A DNA stretch of 64,000 nucleotides from Gracilaria domingensis (taxonomy: Eukaryota; Rhodophyta; Florideophyceae; Gracilariales; Gracilariaceae). Position 1 is the first letter of the stretch. Every line of letters starts with the position of its first letter. A program made the position numbers and the translations under genes. The notes beneath the pieces are model-generated. The model was not told where the DNA came from and did no database searches. It worked only from the letters and a program-made list of their open reading frames with translations. Shown here piece after piece: positions 48,399-59,205 of the stretch. The stretch is from assembly GCA_022539475.1 (NCBI GenBank), contig VCMS01000005.1:587225-651224 (forward strand). Direction: 5' to 3'.

Positions 48399-49330
48399 CT
48401 CTCAATGTTGGCCGCGGTTTCGTTATTCGGCTGCCCGTGCTCTCGTGTTATGGGGAGGTTCGCGGCTTGTGAAATGACTATGCGAGGCTACCGGGTCCGT
48501 ACCATGAACAGCTTATCATACCTGGAGATACAGTACGTATCTAAGGTTACGCAACGGGGAAGTATGATTGATTCGCGCAGATTGACAGAGATCCTGCATC
48601 TCGCCGATTAAGATATTTGATTTCAAAAACTGCCGCCCTTCGCTGCTTGTGCGTGCTTTCCGAGCCTGGCGTTTGTTGTACCTTCACAGTACGTTGTATC
48701 CAGCCATTTTAGCTCACGTACCAAGGATAGGTGTCGCCTACACTGCATCTTCGTGGAGATACGGTGCATGTCCCAATAATGATGACAGGCTGGATGACAT
48801 CCACGGCGAACGTCAACTAATAATTGACGTTCGCCGTGGATGCCATCTTGTGCAAGACAGCGTGAGCTCTCCGGAATTCCATACCATCATGGTATCATCA
48901 TCATGATGGGTATCTGAAGCCTGTTAAGTCCGGAGCACTTGGAGATTCCCTGCTGAACATGTAGCTTTTTAGCTGAAACGAAAACGCTTGCGACGAGCTG
49001 CGCAAAAGAGCGCAGTCGGGCGCTGAGGAATTGCAGGATTCCGAATGGGTTAGGAGTCTCCCAGGAGGTCTGCCACGCGTTTGTCGCAAAATCATACAAA
49101 GCTAGTTGGTGATGACTTGTTCGTTCGTTGGAAAGTCTTTGATGTTGAGTTTACTGAAAAAAGTCATAGGAGAGGACCGTGTGGAAGATTACCATTTCAA
49201 TCTCGCGATGATCGGTTGCTGATAGATACATTGTGCACGCACGACTTCTCGTACATCTTTGGAGAGTACGACTGAGCAGTTACAGCAGTTGGGAGAACCG
49301 CGAAAGAACAGAAGGGAGCAAACAACACAG
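48399..49330. other. Intergenic with foldback
   Basis: About 930 bases between two reverse genes: PfkB promoter and F-box gene 3' flank. It contains a long hairpin (48793-48847, listed separately) and a smaller foldback around accatcatggtatcatcatcatgatgggtat (48883-48912). No gene is supported. Confidence 0.4.
48793..48847. repeat. 55-nt foldback
   Basis: The 24-base arms (48793-48816 and 48824-48847) pair with a single mismatch around a seven-base loop (ctaataa). The inner 19 base pairs (48798-48816 with 48824-48842) are perfect. It is about 480 bases beyond the 3' end of the F-box gene on the reverse strand. Confidence 0.8.
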
Positions 49331-50497
49331 TCAGGATATAACAGTGATATTAACGTTTGGGAATTGCTCACGCATGGAATCGATGGCTTCAGACGTGTAG
49401 TGGCCCTGCGGCCATACATTGCGCCTGCTGCTGGCGAGGACTAGTTGTTTCAGATGCGGAGTATATCGAAGGAACTTGATGAGACAGCCACCATCAAGCG
49501 GGCAAAACGCGAATGACACTCTCTCGAGGGACTTGTTTATATCCGACTCCAAAAAGGCCTGCAAACTATGACGATTAAGTGCCTTACAACCCTTCAAACA
49601 GAGTCTCTTAAGAGTGACCAAGCCGGCCACTGCGAGCACACCGTCATGCGTGAGGGAAGGCATCCATGACAAATCGAGCTCTTCCACAGGAGCCACGCGC
49701 TTCGCTTGCCGAAACATGGAGCCGGTGATGGCGCAACTGCGAAGATTGAGTCGGCGGAGTTTGGTACAAGTCATGAAGGGATACAGCACGTCATCGGTTA
49801 TGTTGCAGTGAGCAAAATTGATCTCGACCAGGGAGTGTCGCGCAACGCGTACAAGGCAGGAGATGGAGCAAGGCGAGATTAATCTAGGGGAACAGCCGCT
49901 GAGATTAAGCGTCTTGACGTTGGTGATAGCGGCAAACATGGAGTTGACAGCAGCCTTGGCGGCGTTGGCATTAGCGAGGGAAAGGGCATAAAATACATCG
50001 AAGGAGATATGCGACATGGCCGGCAGATAGGTAGCATACAACATGCGGCGAAATCGGATGCACACGCTGCCCAGACGATAGGCGGTGCCGACCTGGGTGC
50101 GGAGGGCGCCAGTGAAAGAGATAATACGTAAGAGAACATCATCAGGCAGGTCCGTCAGATTTGACGGTCGCAACATGGCATTGGTCACGGTGCAGACGCG
50201 GGCGCGGGGACGTCCGTGGCCATGGGGAGCGCGGCCGTGATGCGGTTCGGCGGCGGAGGAGGTGGTGGGGATGGTGGACTCGGGCTCGGCGCGGAACGTG
50301 GGCGCGTTGGACCGCGGAAGCGGGAGGCTGCGGCTGCGCCGGCGGAAATGGGAAACAGCGGGCGCCGGGTCGTGCGAGGTCAACGGAACGCGGATCACGC
50401 GCGGCCCGCAGAGCAACGCGCGCACAGTGCTCGCGCTTACACCGCCGTACCCTTGGTAGTACCACACTCCTTTGGTTGGCGTCCGCACCACTTCCAT
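49331..50497 (-). CDS. F-box/leucine-rich repeat protein
   Basis: A 388-residue protein likely to act as substrate receptor of an SCF ubiquitin ligase. After a basic, Pro/Ser-rich leader of about 110 residues comes the F-box-like segment NLTDLPDDVLLRIISFTG with GSVCIRFRRMLYA. Leucine-rich repeats follow in the pattern of the Skp2/AMN1 class: VKTLNLSGCS, LVEINFAHCNITDD, LRRLNLRSCAITG, VEELDLSWMPSLTHDG, LKRLCLKGCKALN, LERVSFAFCPLDGG and LKQLVLASS. The ATG at 50497 is the first in frame and the leader could be part of the 5' UTR if a later ATG (MLRPSNLTDLP) is used. Substrate unknown. Confidence 0.82.
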   Translation of the reverse strand: MEVVRTPTKGVWYYQGYGGVSASTVRALLCGPRVIRVPLTSHDPAPAVSHFRRRSRSLPLPRSNAPTFRAEPESTIPTTSSAAEPHHGRAPHGHGRPRARVCTVTNAMLRPSNLTDLPDDVLLRIISFTGALRTQVGTAYRLGSVCIRFRRMLYATYLPAMSHISFDVFYALSLANANAAKAAVNSMFAAITNVKTLNLSGCSPRLISPCSISCLVRVARHSLVEINFAHCNITDDVLYPFMTCTKLRRLNLRSCAITGSMFRQAKRVAPVEELDLSWMPSLTHDGVLAVAGLVTLKRLCLKGCKALNRHSLQAFLESDINKSLERVSFAFCPLDGGCLIKFLRYTPHLKQLVLASSRRNVWPQGHYTSEAIDSMREQFPNVNITVIS

Positions 50498-50928
50498 GTC
50501 GCGGGCACCGCCACCGGTGCGGCCGCGCCCATGGACGTCCTTTTTGATGCGCGCAAAGGCCGTCTCTCGTCATCGCCGTCCTCCTGATTGGCTCCTCGCC
50601 CGCTTCGTTCGCGACGTACACCGCTACATTAGTCCATGATCTTTGCTCTCTGTGCCATGCACACACGTAGATGCGAGCCAGACAGTGAAAGGCGAGCTGC
50701 CCATTGCGCACCCCTGTCACTCAACCTTTCTATTGCCTGTTCAAATCCGCAGCCCGTGTCAGAAGCTCCATTCTGTAAACATGCAATCATCAACTGTGCA
50801 GATCTCCAAGTGCAAATGAGTCTAATGTTCGCATTGCTCGCAAACGCTTGTCGGCTGTTTTGGGCCTATCTGTTATCCGGGAATGAACAAATCTGTGTCA
50901 GGATCAGCACCGCGGTTTGACGCCGTGA

Positions 50929-50983
50929 CGGATGTGTCCGACTTGCATTCATTACATCAACGAATGCAAGTCAGACACGTCCG
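50929..50983. repeat. 55-nt foldback
   Basis: The 22-base arms (50929-50950 and 50962-50983) are complementary except at two positions, around an 11-base loop. The arm reads cggatgtgtccgacttgc and onward. It lies between the F-box start and the downstream TATA box. Confidence 0.75.
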
Positions 50984-51066
50984 CAATTCGAACGTGCCAG
51001 TTTCACACATGCTGTGCTAATAATTCCAACCAGCGACTCACCTTCGAAAGAGGGGTTCCATGTCAG

Positions 51067-51073
51067 TATAAAA
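51067..51073 (+). promoter_or_regulatory. TATA box
   Basis: A consensus tataaaa, 42 bases before an ATG that opens a 65-codon frame. The other clear tataaaa in this window (56118) precedes a convincing gene, which makes this one more credible as a promoter. Confidence 0.5.
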
Positions 51074-51108
51074 GCCCCCTTCCCGCTCCCCTACCGCCCC
51101 CGGTCTTC

Positions 51109-51306
51109 ATGTGCTCTACCATCCCTTCCCCTTCTGCAGGTTGTGAAAACAGTTCCGGCGCCACCGTTGTAAAAATTTCCCTGCCTAAAGTCTCTTCCGC
51201 CCCAATTCTATTCCTTTTTCTCACAGTCTGCTTCCTGTCTCTTTTCTCTTTCCTTCTCTTGTTTCTCACCCTTGGAAATCAGTTTCACTGCCGCTGTTGC
51301 AAATAA
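51109..51306 (+). CDS. Putative small membrane protein of 65 residues
   Basis: A short frame starting MCSTIPSPSAGCENSSG right behind a TATA box. Residues 35-55 are strongly hydrophobic (APILFLFLTVCFLSLFSFLL), and the end is Cys-rich and basic (HCRCCK). The stop overlaps an aataaa-like signal (aaataaac). No family is recognised, and the frame lies in pyrimidine-rich DNA that naturally encodes Leu, Phe and Ser, so it may be chance. The TATA spacing is the main argument for it. Confidence 0.3.
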   Translation: MCSTIPSPSAGCENSSGATVVKISLPKVSSAPILFLFLTVCFLSLFSFLLLFLTLGNQFHCRCCK

Positions 51307-51956
51307 ACTTCCATTTTCATTTTTCATGTATACATCTCTTTCTCCTCTTCGCCTTTCGCCTTTGTGTTCATCACTCTTCTCTTCAATAACTCAGAAAAGC
51401 GCCATGTACCTTCTTTACCCCTTTCATCCTTTTAAAGTAGCCTAGTTCGGTATTTATTTATGTAAAACTCTTCTCTTCTTCTTCTTCAAACTATTTATTG
51501 CTGATTTTGTTTCCTGTGTTCTCAAAGTCGCTTCCGTGTCTGCATCCATGCTTCTGAACAATACCATCTACACTTTGTACACTGAGCTACTGGGCAACAG
51601 AGACACTAATTGTTGGAAGTTGACAAGTACGTGTATAGCTTCTACGGTGTGGATGCTAACCTTGGTTCTGAACCAGACCACAGTGACAAAAAGAACATGA
51701 TATCATACATCTGGAGTTAGCAACAAAGGCCGAGAATCATCTCATTCAACAGGAGGTTTATATTATGTTTGATTTTGCGCTTCTCTGAAATGCTATATAT
51801 ATTTGTTGCCAAACGACTAAAGCCGTCATGAAGCGCTGTGGAAAGATCACTTAAAGGACACGGTCAATTCAGTCATGTTTCTGAATCGAAACAGGAAGCC
51901 TAGCACTTCAACATGAAACAAACCGCTCCTTAATCAGACACTTGGGTTCAAGGGGA

Positions 51957-52343
51957 TTATGCGCAACTGAGTCGAATTGGTGCGACCGAGCTTGGGGCAT
52001 CCAGGCAAGTGTCTAAGATCAGCTGATTGAGGGAACCAACAAGTAAGTCGGCGTCCACTGTGCCATTTCTCGTAAGGAAAGGAATACAATACCCAGCACC
52101 ACAAAGAATAGTCTCTTCGTCGCCAAGGAATTCCATACAGCCCTCCTCTGTCGATTCCTGATCACTTGCGACCGAAATTTTCCCCGAGAAGAGAGCATAA
52201 CAGAAACCTTTAGTTCCTGGCAACACAACACCGAAAGGGCTAATGCCTACCATTGTACCTGGAGGAATGCGACCGCAATCCATTTCGTTGTCAGATTCCT
52301 CCTCCTCCTCGCGAACCATGTAATTCGATCGCGAGGATAACAT
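51957..52343 (-). CDS. Hypothetical acidic protein of 128 residues
   Basis: A reverse frame from an ATG at 52343 (MLSSRSNYMVREEEEESDNE). After the acidic start the residues alternate hydrophobic and Gly-rich stretches (GTMVGISPFGVVLPGTKGFC, LFSGKISVASD, ETILCGAGYCIPFL) ending LILDTCLDAPSSVAPI. The composition looks protein-like and not low-complexity, but I recognise no family. It could be one exon of a larger gene. A TTC run (52424-52442) lies just upstream. Confidence 0.4.
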   Translation of the reverse strand: MLSSRSNYMVREEEEESDNEMDCGRIPPGTMVGISPFGVVLPGTKGFCYALFSGKISVASDQESTEEGCMEFLGDEETILCGAGYCIPFLTRNGTVDADLLVGSLNQLILDTCLDAPSSVAPIRLSCA

Positions 52344-55300
52344 CCATGATGCCTGAATAGGTTTGATAGTTTGAAAGAGGCAGAAAAGAATGACGAACGA
52401 AGTGAAAAGGCTGTACTTCGGGTTTCTTCTTCTTCTTCTTCTTGTGGTTGACGAGTCTGACCTTTGTATCAGTTCTGAGCTATGCCGATGGTTTACTGCC
52501 AGTAAAAGCGAGCTTGGTAAACTTTGTGGGAACGATAATCTTCTACGTCTGTTCCTGGAGTACAGAGAAGCAACGGCTTCTATATCGAGGAGATCGAACT
52601 ATCGGGAAAAGATCTTTTGACTAGTGTCAAGGCTGTGGGCTAACGTTTGCCTTATACCGGTTTGGCACGTTTGAGAACGCTGTGAACTCTATGTGAACAC
52701 ATTGGCGGAAAAGGGGATCTGTCTTCGGCAGTACATGTATACAGCGATTGCACGCACACATCGACTAACATCATGAAGATTCTGAGAAGAGCCCATGGTG
52801 AATGGATGAACGAGAGAGAATGAAAATGTGCGGTGCTTCGACCCGGAAGGAAGAAGGTCCAAATCAAATTCCGAAAGAGGTCTCCTTCAGAGTTCCGGTT
52901 AGACCCGTTTCGCTCCCGTATCAGAACCCAGAAACACCACGAGAAGGCGAGCAGTGTGCTAATGAAACAGTGCCGTGCTTCGAGACGAAGGAGGAGTAGG
53001 GTCCCAATCTAAATGCTCTTTTCTACAGTACTTCCTAGATGTGTTGAGCCATTGTCATAAAAAATGAACTTCGTTCACGACTGCTCAATGTTGGCCTTGG
53101 CGTCCTTGGAACAGACGTTTATATGGTTACGTATGCTTTGGCAAATGGATCGTTTCTAGTGGAAAATGTACGTACAGAGATGATGGACTCACTGAAGACT
53201 TCCAAATCTAAATCGCAGTACGGATTTCGTACGAGCTGCTTTGGATTGAGGTTTTAACGTCACATATCAGCATGGCACACAAGTGAGCGCAGAGTTCATT
53301 GCAACTGAAACTACATGGGGCGCGAGCGTTCACAACACCACCCCCTTTTTTTCAGTAATGTGGATGTGAAGTCTGTGTTGCAAGCAAAGCAAGGTAGCAA
53401 AATTATTGCGCAAAGTTGTACAGCGGCAATCAAATAAGAGGCTGAAGCCCGACAAGGGGTTGTTCTTCCTCAGTTCTCAACAGCGAAGTACCCTACACCC
53501 AGGGCTATAAGTGAGGGCAAAACTTGTCGCGAAAAACCAGTTCTCTGCGATTGCGATTGCCCAAATGTCAAGAAGTATGTATGTAAATCATGTTTTGTTT
53601 CGATGCCCGTTTACGAATGTATCATGCCGAAAAAAAAGGCCAACCCTACGAGTGAGAAACGACATAACCATGATAGAAATGATTGTGCAGCGACCTTCCA
53701 AGCTTCTGGCCTTCTTTGGGAGGAAAGGATGCTTTTTGGTCCAAAGATAGCCTTACTGCCGCTATGTGGTTGAGGGAAGCTAACCACAAAGAAGACGTAC
53801 AGGCTCACATGAAAGCAGAAGACGGAAGTTGTGTTCGGGACAACACGATCGAAACTGGGCAAATCACAACTTCAGTATGCTTGACTCCGTGCGAGCGTTA
53901 TCCTGAGTGCTGTGGGAGTTGGAATTGTCGGCCCGGTGTAGACTCGATTCATGGCTTTGTCTGTTCCACACCATTCTAGCCACCCTGTTGAATCCTGGCA
54001 AAGTGAAGACATCTCCCGCTTATTTGAGTCAGTAAGCAAAACCGATTCTAATGATGATGCTTTAGACACCAAGGGACTTTCTATGCATGGGGTTCGGCTT
54101 TGCTCAACAGACTGCACCAGGGCGTCGGAATCATGAATGTTCAGAACACATCAACTCTGACAGAGTATGGCAGAATGAACTCCGGAACCGGCACAGTGCA
54201 AGACCCAGTTATCCCCCCTGGTGATGAAAACTGGTTGCTCGTTACACAACCAGATGATTCGGAATCACCAATCGGAAGAGGTAGCTTATGGTTGCAGTAT
54301 TCGGGTCAGCTTCCGATTCGGCAAATCTTACGATGTGAAACTTCGACGCAAACTGTACATGGATAAGTCCTTGTTGGATGTGACATCTGAAGCTCAGTTC
54401 TCACGGCAAAGTAACGACCCTCGTGAATGCATTCCCGTGAATGCATTCCGAGGTGTTCTGGATCACGTCGCGCACTTGGATTGCGGATGACTCTGCTCGA
54501 CAGTGTCGTCTTTCATCATCCGACGCAATAATATTGTGTAAGTTTTCACCACCGCTTTCTCATCAACTAATCGAACAAAGTAGACGCACACGATATAGAG
54601 AATGTCCGACTAAGAGCTTTGTCGCTCGTTCATCATGCACTGCAGGTCGTGAAAGCATTCACGCAAGAACACTATCTCGACCCATTTCAGCGGCGAATGC
54701 ATCTTGTGGAGAAGAGAATTACGAGAAGGGTAGCAATCAAGCGCCACGGATGGGACAGGTGACTGCATTTGCTTTTTGGAAGTAGGTCCATCCGCATCAA
54801 GTCTTCCCTTGTCATATGGTGGCAACTGAGTGGTTCAAGGCGATGTTAAAAAAAGGTTATCTCATTTTGTTTCAATATCATCAATGTGCGGGCGTAACCA
54901 TAATCAGAGCTTACATATCGGTCGCCTACATTTGCTCGTCCACATTCTCCATGTGCGCCATGTTTTTCGCTCTTGTTGGATCGTTCATTGTGTTCTACAA
55001 TGCTGGACGTAAACGTTCAAAACGGAACATAGAAACATGGCACATATGTCTATGCGTTGCATAGAATCAAGCAAGCAATCGGTCTCTTCATTTGATCGGG
55101 TGTTTGGGGAGTTCGGTTGCTTACAACTGGCCGAGTGTATGAGGTGAGATTGCAGTCTCCATAAGTTTCAAATGTGAAGCAAGCTCATGGTTGTGTTTTC
55201 TTTACAGGACGTATGCCTAGCGTAGATACTAGATCTAGCAATCTTATGAGAACTGAGCCAGCGGACGCAGAGGGCGTGGAGGAGTAATCTACGTCTATTG

Positions 55301-56211
55301 GGATTGCCATGTTTTGTATCTCCCACTATCACACGGCGTTCAATTGTTGTTTTTCCGATTTCAGTGGCGTGTGCGGGAATGCAAGAATGTAAGGTGGTGA
55401 TGAATCTCGTGAGCTGTTCATGTGGTGCACAATTTGAAACTGTTGCCAGTCGACTTGTTTATACACGCTTCCAAGAATGAGCAGCGTGTTGGAATGTGAA
55501 AGTAATCGAATGTAGCGAATTGTGCGTTGTTTGCGCGACGCATCGCACAGATCTCGAAGCGACGCAACGGCGTTGAGGCGCGGACCAGCACACGCGGAAA
55601 TATCTGTAACGTTGATTAATACTGTAGCAAGAATATTGGATGGTCTGCGAGCAATGAAGAGTGTCGCGAGACTAACAAGCTTTCACTTTTGAACTCTTGT
55701 TGTTGAAAGGGTTTTGAGGGAGGGTTGATCATTTCAGAGATTTGGGTGTGGCAAATTCATCGCTAGCATGGCACAGTATAAACAAAATGAAACCCCCCCT
55801 TTTCGTGGGATGGTTGTGTAAAGAAGATGGTTAAGAGTTATGGAAGCATGCGGCTTGCGATGTGAAGAATATCTCTTGCTTGCAGATTTGTTGCAAGGAG
55901 CAGAACGCGAAAGATTTGTTGCTATGATCATATGTCAGCGGCTGCGTTGAAGGCGGAGGATCAGGTGCGCCTGTATGGTTCGCTCAAAAGTCAAGCGCAG
56001 AGTAAAATTGTGATGGTGACGAGGCAGTGGAAGTGATTGAGGGTATGGCAACGTTTGATTTGGCGAGGCGGAGGAGGTGCTTCTGTGTATCTCGATGCGT
56101 CTCGAGCTACGAAGGAGTATAAAAGAAGGGGACAGAAAGAGTAGTGGCTAACATATACGACTGCTCACAACTCTGGAGCAGTTAACAACAAGCAATAATC
56201 ATCGGACGAAA
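52344..56211. other. Gene-poor 3.9-kb region, no confident gene
   Basis: Frames on both strands overlap without recognised motifs. Around 52827-52866 and 52966-53005 a diverged direct repeat occurs (gtgcggtgcttcgaccc.. and gtgccgtgcttcgagac..). Near 53950-54785 several adjacent plus frames are protein-like, and a 14-bp tandem duplication (cgtgaatgcattcc at 54422 and 54436) shifts the frame between them; a gtaagt...ag pair (54538-54580) could be a 43-nt intron. This may be a decayed or unusual spliced gene. The final 100 bases are the promoter of the secreted-protein gene. Confidence 0.4.
56118..56124 (+). promoter_or_regulatory. TATA box of the secreted-protein gene
   Basis: A tataaaa sequence 94 bases upstream of the ATG at 56212, followed by an A/G-rich leader. 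This spacing fits a short 5' UTR and suggests strong or regulated expression. Confidence 0.6.
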
Positions 56212-56748
56212 ATGAAGTTTCTGTTTGCAAGCACGCTGGCGACACTCATCGGGTGGACATGCGCGGCATGTATCCGACAACCAGTGTTCGAAATCTGGGA
56301 GGCACTCGAGTCGGCAGCGCTGGTGTGCGACGGAGACGCCGGCGGCACAGCGTTCGAGGTGGACACCGAAAGCGTGACGCACAAGATTCTGGGTGGCGGC
56401 GTGGCGGACAGAGTGGAAGGGCTGCCCGCATCACTGGTGCCCACGACGCTCCGTCTACAGGTGGTGAGAAAACAATGGGGAAGCATAAACCGAGCGGCCA
56501 CGTTCATCGAGGCGGACGGGCAGACGTACAGGTGGGGCGGCGGTCGGAGGCAGCAGCGAAGGTTCAAGGAGCTGTTCAACGTGCTGCAGGCGCTGGTGTA
56601 CGCGCAGGAAGTGGGCAACTGCGCGGTGGACTCGAAGGGGCAGGTGTTCCCGCAGCTGTCGTCGGTGCGCGTGTCGCTGCAGACGCTGGCGGCGTCGTTC
56701 GGCATCGACTACTGCCTCGACGCGCAGTTCCGCCGCATCGGGCTGTGA
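56212..56748 (+). CDS. Small secreted protein of unknown function
   Basis: A 178-residue protein with a clear signal peptide (MKFLFASTLATLIGWTCAAC). The mature part has paired cysteines (Cys20, one near 39, two near 137 and 167), which could form disulfides, and mixed alpha/beta-type sequence (ALESAALVCDGDAGGTAFEV, LRLQVVRKQWGSINRAATFI, FKELFNVLQALVYAQEVGN, VRVSLQTLAASFGIDYCLD). No family is recognised. Third codon positions are much more GC-rich than the flanking non-coding DNA, and a TATA box lies upstream, so it is probably well expressed. Role in the cell wall or mucilage is possible but unsupported. Confidence 0.7.
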   Translation: MKFLFASTLATLIGWTCAACIRQPVFEIWEALESAALVCDGDAGGTAFEVDTESVTHKILGGGVADRVEGLPASLVPTTLRLQVVRKQWGSINRAATFIEADGQTYRWGGGRRQQRRFKELFNVLQALVYAQEVGNCAVDSKGQVFPQLSSVRVSLQTLAASFGIDYCLDAQFRRIGL

Positions 56749-57057
56749 CCGCCGCCGCCGCCCAATAAACGCGCCGCGCGCCGAAAGTGAATTGTGCGCA
56801 CACGTGGGCGCGCTGGGCTCGATGCCCGCGCGCCCGTCCTTCAGACGCAGTTGCGCGCCGCAGCGGACAGCGCAACTTGACAGCGACAGCTGAGCGCCGC
56901 ACGCGCGAGCGATGATGACTGCTCAGATCCCCCCCGCGAGTTGCTTCCGAGCTCCTGCGGCCTCCGCCATGACCGCCGTCCCGCCGCGTCTCCCATAAGC
57001 GCGCCTCTCAGAAGCGTGTCTCCCTGAGCGGCCGTCCTCTCCCGTCAAGTCTGCGCC
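56749..57057. other. Intergenic, GC-rich
   Basis: 309 bases: 3' flank of the secreted-protein gene with an aataaa (56763-56768) signal right after the stop, then the promoter of the transporter. No TATA box. Confidence 0.45.
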
Positions 57058-58752
57058 ATGACCGCGTCCAAATACCTCTCCGCCGCGCTGCGAAGGAAGC
57101 ATCCGGCCGGCTCCCTCCGTGCGCTGCCGTCCGCGCAGCCGCCAGAAAAGTCGCTGCATCTGCATGACCTCGTTCTGTTTGGCATTGGCGGCGCGCTTGG
57201 AAGCGGCCTCTTCCTGCTCACTGGCCGTGCCGCGCGCAATTTGGCCGGTCCGGGTGTAACCATCTCCTTTGCGGTTGCCGCAGTCGCTTGTTTGTTCTCG
57301 GCCCTGTCGTACGCGGAGATGTCCTCGCGATTGCCGAATAGTGGCGGTGCCTACTCGTTTTCGTACGTGGGGCTTGGCGAGCTTCCGGCCTTTCTGGTGG
57401 GCATGTGTCTCACGCTGGAGTATGGTGTCAGTGCCGCTGCTATCGCCCGTTCGTGGGCTTCTTATCTGTCCGATGCGTTGCCGGTTCTGCCGCCGTGGGC
57501 CACCGGAGTCCAGTCCCATTTCTCCCTGCTCGCTTTTTTGCTGGTGGGCTGTATAACCATGTTGCTGGCGTTGGGGCTCAAAGAGGCCAAGTGGGTTATC
57601 AACGCGTCTACCGTCCTCTATGCCCTTGTCGTGCTCATAATTGTGGCTTTCGGCTCTCAGAAGGTTGATACGCAAAACTGGGACCCGTTTCTTCCGTTTG
57701 GAGTCAAAGGCGTCATCACTGCATCGAGTGCTATATTCTTTGCATACGTGGGTTTTGACGAGGTGGCTACTGTCGCGGAGGAAGCGGTTGATGCTTCCAA
57801 GACAGTTCCTCTAGCTATTATTTTGTCAATGGCTGCAGTCACCACCATGTATATTGCTTCGTCACTCATACTCACTGGACTTGTCAACTACTCTCAGCTT
57901 GATATGGATGCTCCATTCTCCGTGGCATTCCGTGCAGCTGGCTTACCGTTCATCGCCCGTCTTGTTGCCGTCGGTACCGCTTTGGGAATGATGAATACTG
58001 CCACCGTTAGCATGGCTGCACAGCCGCGCATCTTCTTGTCCATGGGACGTGACGGACTTCTGCCACGCTCATTCGCGCATAGTACTCGATTAGGCACCTT
58101 GCTTTGCGGCACTATTGTCGCTGTGCTTGCGTTGGTGTTCGAAACTCAGGCTCTTGCCGATGTCGTATCGGGAGGAACCCTCTTAGCGTTCTTGGCTACG
58201 AATCTCACTTTGCTGTTGACAAGAAGCAGGCTGCATTCTTCTAACTCCAATACGTCAACGCTTATATATGGTTTTGTGTTTGGAAGTGCCATATGCGGTT
58301 TGTGCACCAAACTGGTTGTTGCAAAGGTTTTGCCGACCTGGATCATGTTCATCGTTCCGGTTCCGGCATGTATTGTGCCAGGTTTTCTGTTGCTGAGGTC
58401 AGAGTTTGAAGGAGGTGACGAAGTGGAAGGATCACCTCCATCATTCCTTTGCCCTTTTGTGCCAATGGTGCCATTGCTTGGTTCCTTCACCACGTGCTTT
58501 TTGTTGTTCCAGCTGTCACGAAAAGCGCTGACGGCCCTAGGCTCCTGGCTCATGTTCTCGGCAGTCGCGTATTTTGCCTACGGCGCTCGGAATTCGGTTA
58601 TGGGAAATGACTACTTAACGTTAAGTGATCCTGCGGGGAACGATTCGTACAACTCTTTTGATGATTTCGCAATGGAAGCAAATTCAATTGCCAGCGATTC
58701 TCAATCTGAAGAAGACCCCACACCAATACGTCAGGAAATAGAACAGCCTTAG
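57058..58752 (+). CDS. Cationic amino acid transporter (CAT/APC family)
   Basis: A 564-residue membrane permease for basic amino acids. The APC hallmark LVLFGIGGALGSGLFLLTG is in span 1, followed by GPGVTISFAVAAVACLFSAL and YAEMSSRLPNSGGAYSFSYVGLGE, ILEYG-like MCLTLEYGVSAAAIARSW, IFFAYVGFDEVATVAEEAVD (the CAT motif), VGTALGMMNTATVSMAAQPRI and ARFM-like MGRDGLLPRSFAHS. About twelve to fourteen hydrophobic spans are visible. The N-terminal 35 residues are basic; the C-terminus is acidic and Ser-rich (DSQSEEDPTP). It could sit in the plasma membrane or the vacuole; sequence does not decide. The ATG at 57058 is the first in frame. Confidence 0.9.
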   Translation: MTASKYLSAALRRKHPAGSLRALPSAQPPEKSLHLHDLVLFGIGGALGSGLFLLTGRAARNLAGPGVTISFAVAAVACLFSALSYAEMSSRLPNSGGAYSFSYVGLGELPAFLVGMCLTLEYGVSAAAIARSWASYLSDALPVLPPWATGVQSHFSLLAFLLVGCITMLLALGLKEAKWVINASTVLYALVVLIIVAFGSQKVDTQNWDPFLPFGVKGVITASSAIFFAYVGFDEVATVAEEAVDASKTVPLAIILSMAAVTTMYIASSLILTGLVNYSQLDMDAPFSVAFRAAGLPFIARLVAVGTALGMMNTATVSMAAQPRIFLSMGRDGLLPRSFAHSTRLGTLLCGTIVAVLALVFETQALADVVSGGTLLAFLATNLTLLLTRSRLHSSNSNTSTLIYGFVFGSAICGLCTKLVVAKVLPTWIMFIVPVPACIVPGFLLLRSEFEGGDEVEGSPPSFLCPFVPMVPLLGSFTTCFLLFQLSRKALTALGSWLMFSAVAYFAYGARNSVMGNDYLTLSDPAGNDSYNSFDDFAMEANSIASDSQSEEDPTPIRQEIEQP

Positions 58753-59205
58753 CTAGGCCCCCATCCAGAACTGGGTTTGATTCATACACTTGTGGGCCCA
58801 TTCTCTCTGAAAACTCTAGACTATCACCCGATATATAACTGCTTCGACGCTGGCCCTCGCTCTATCCTCTTCGCCTTGCCGGCACGCTTGATTTATTTTA
58901 TAACACTCTGCAGAGACAGGGTTAGATATTTATCTGATTATAAACGATCTTGACTTTCGCAAGCTTCCTCGTGCGAGACAGATGGCGTTTTGGTTTTGTG
59001 CTATATCTCTTTGAGAAATGCAAATGCATTCCACGCATGTCATGAACAAGCTATTATTACGCGGAAAAAAGAAGCATCGCGGCTCACAACGACAATTGCG
59101 AATGTAGGATGCGCAAGTTGAGCTCGAAATAGAAGTTAAAGAAGCTCAAGATATGCAGCCTAGGTCATAGTTTAAGCTCCCGAAAGACACACTTGTCGCA
59201 AGACC
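58753..59205. other. Intergenic between convergent genes
   Basis: About 450 bases with a short AT-rich stretch (58890-58950). Ordinary 3' flanks; no RNA gene or repeat seen. Confidence 0.4.

Larger units (their letters stand above)
50498..51956. other. Gene-poor region with foldback and pyrimidine-rich tract
   Basis: About 1.5 kb. It contains the F-box promoter, the foldback at 50929-50983, a TATA box with a short reading frame (51067-51306), and a C/T-rich stretch (about 51070-51540). A TTC run (51478-51489) resembles a reverse-orientation retroposon tail, but no target-site duplication was found. Confidence 0.45.

Noticed and set aside
51474-51490. TTC runs at 51478 and 52424 as further retroposon tails
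   Set aside because: They resemble reverse-orientation GAA tails, but I found no flanking target-site duplication or shared body sequence.
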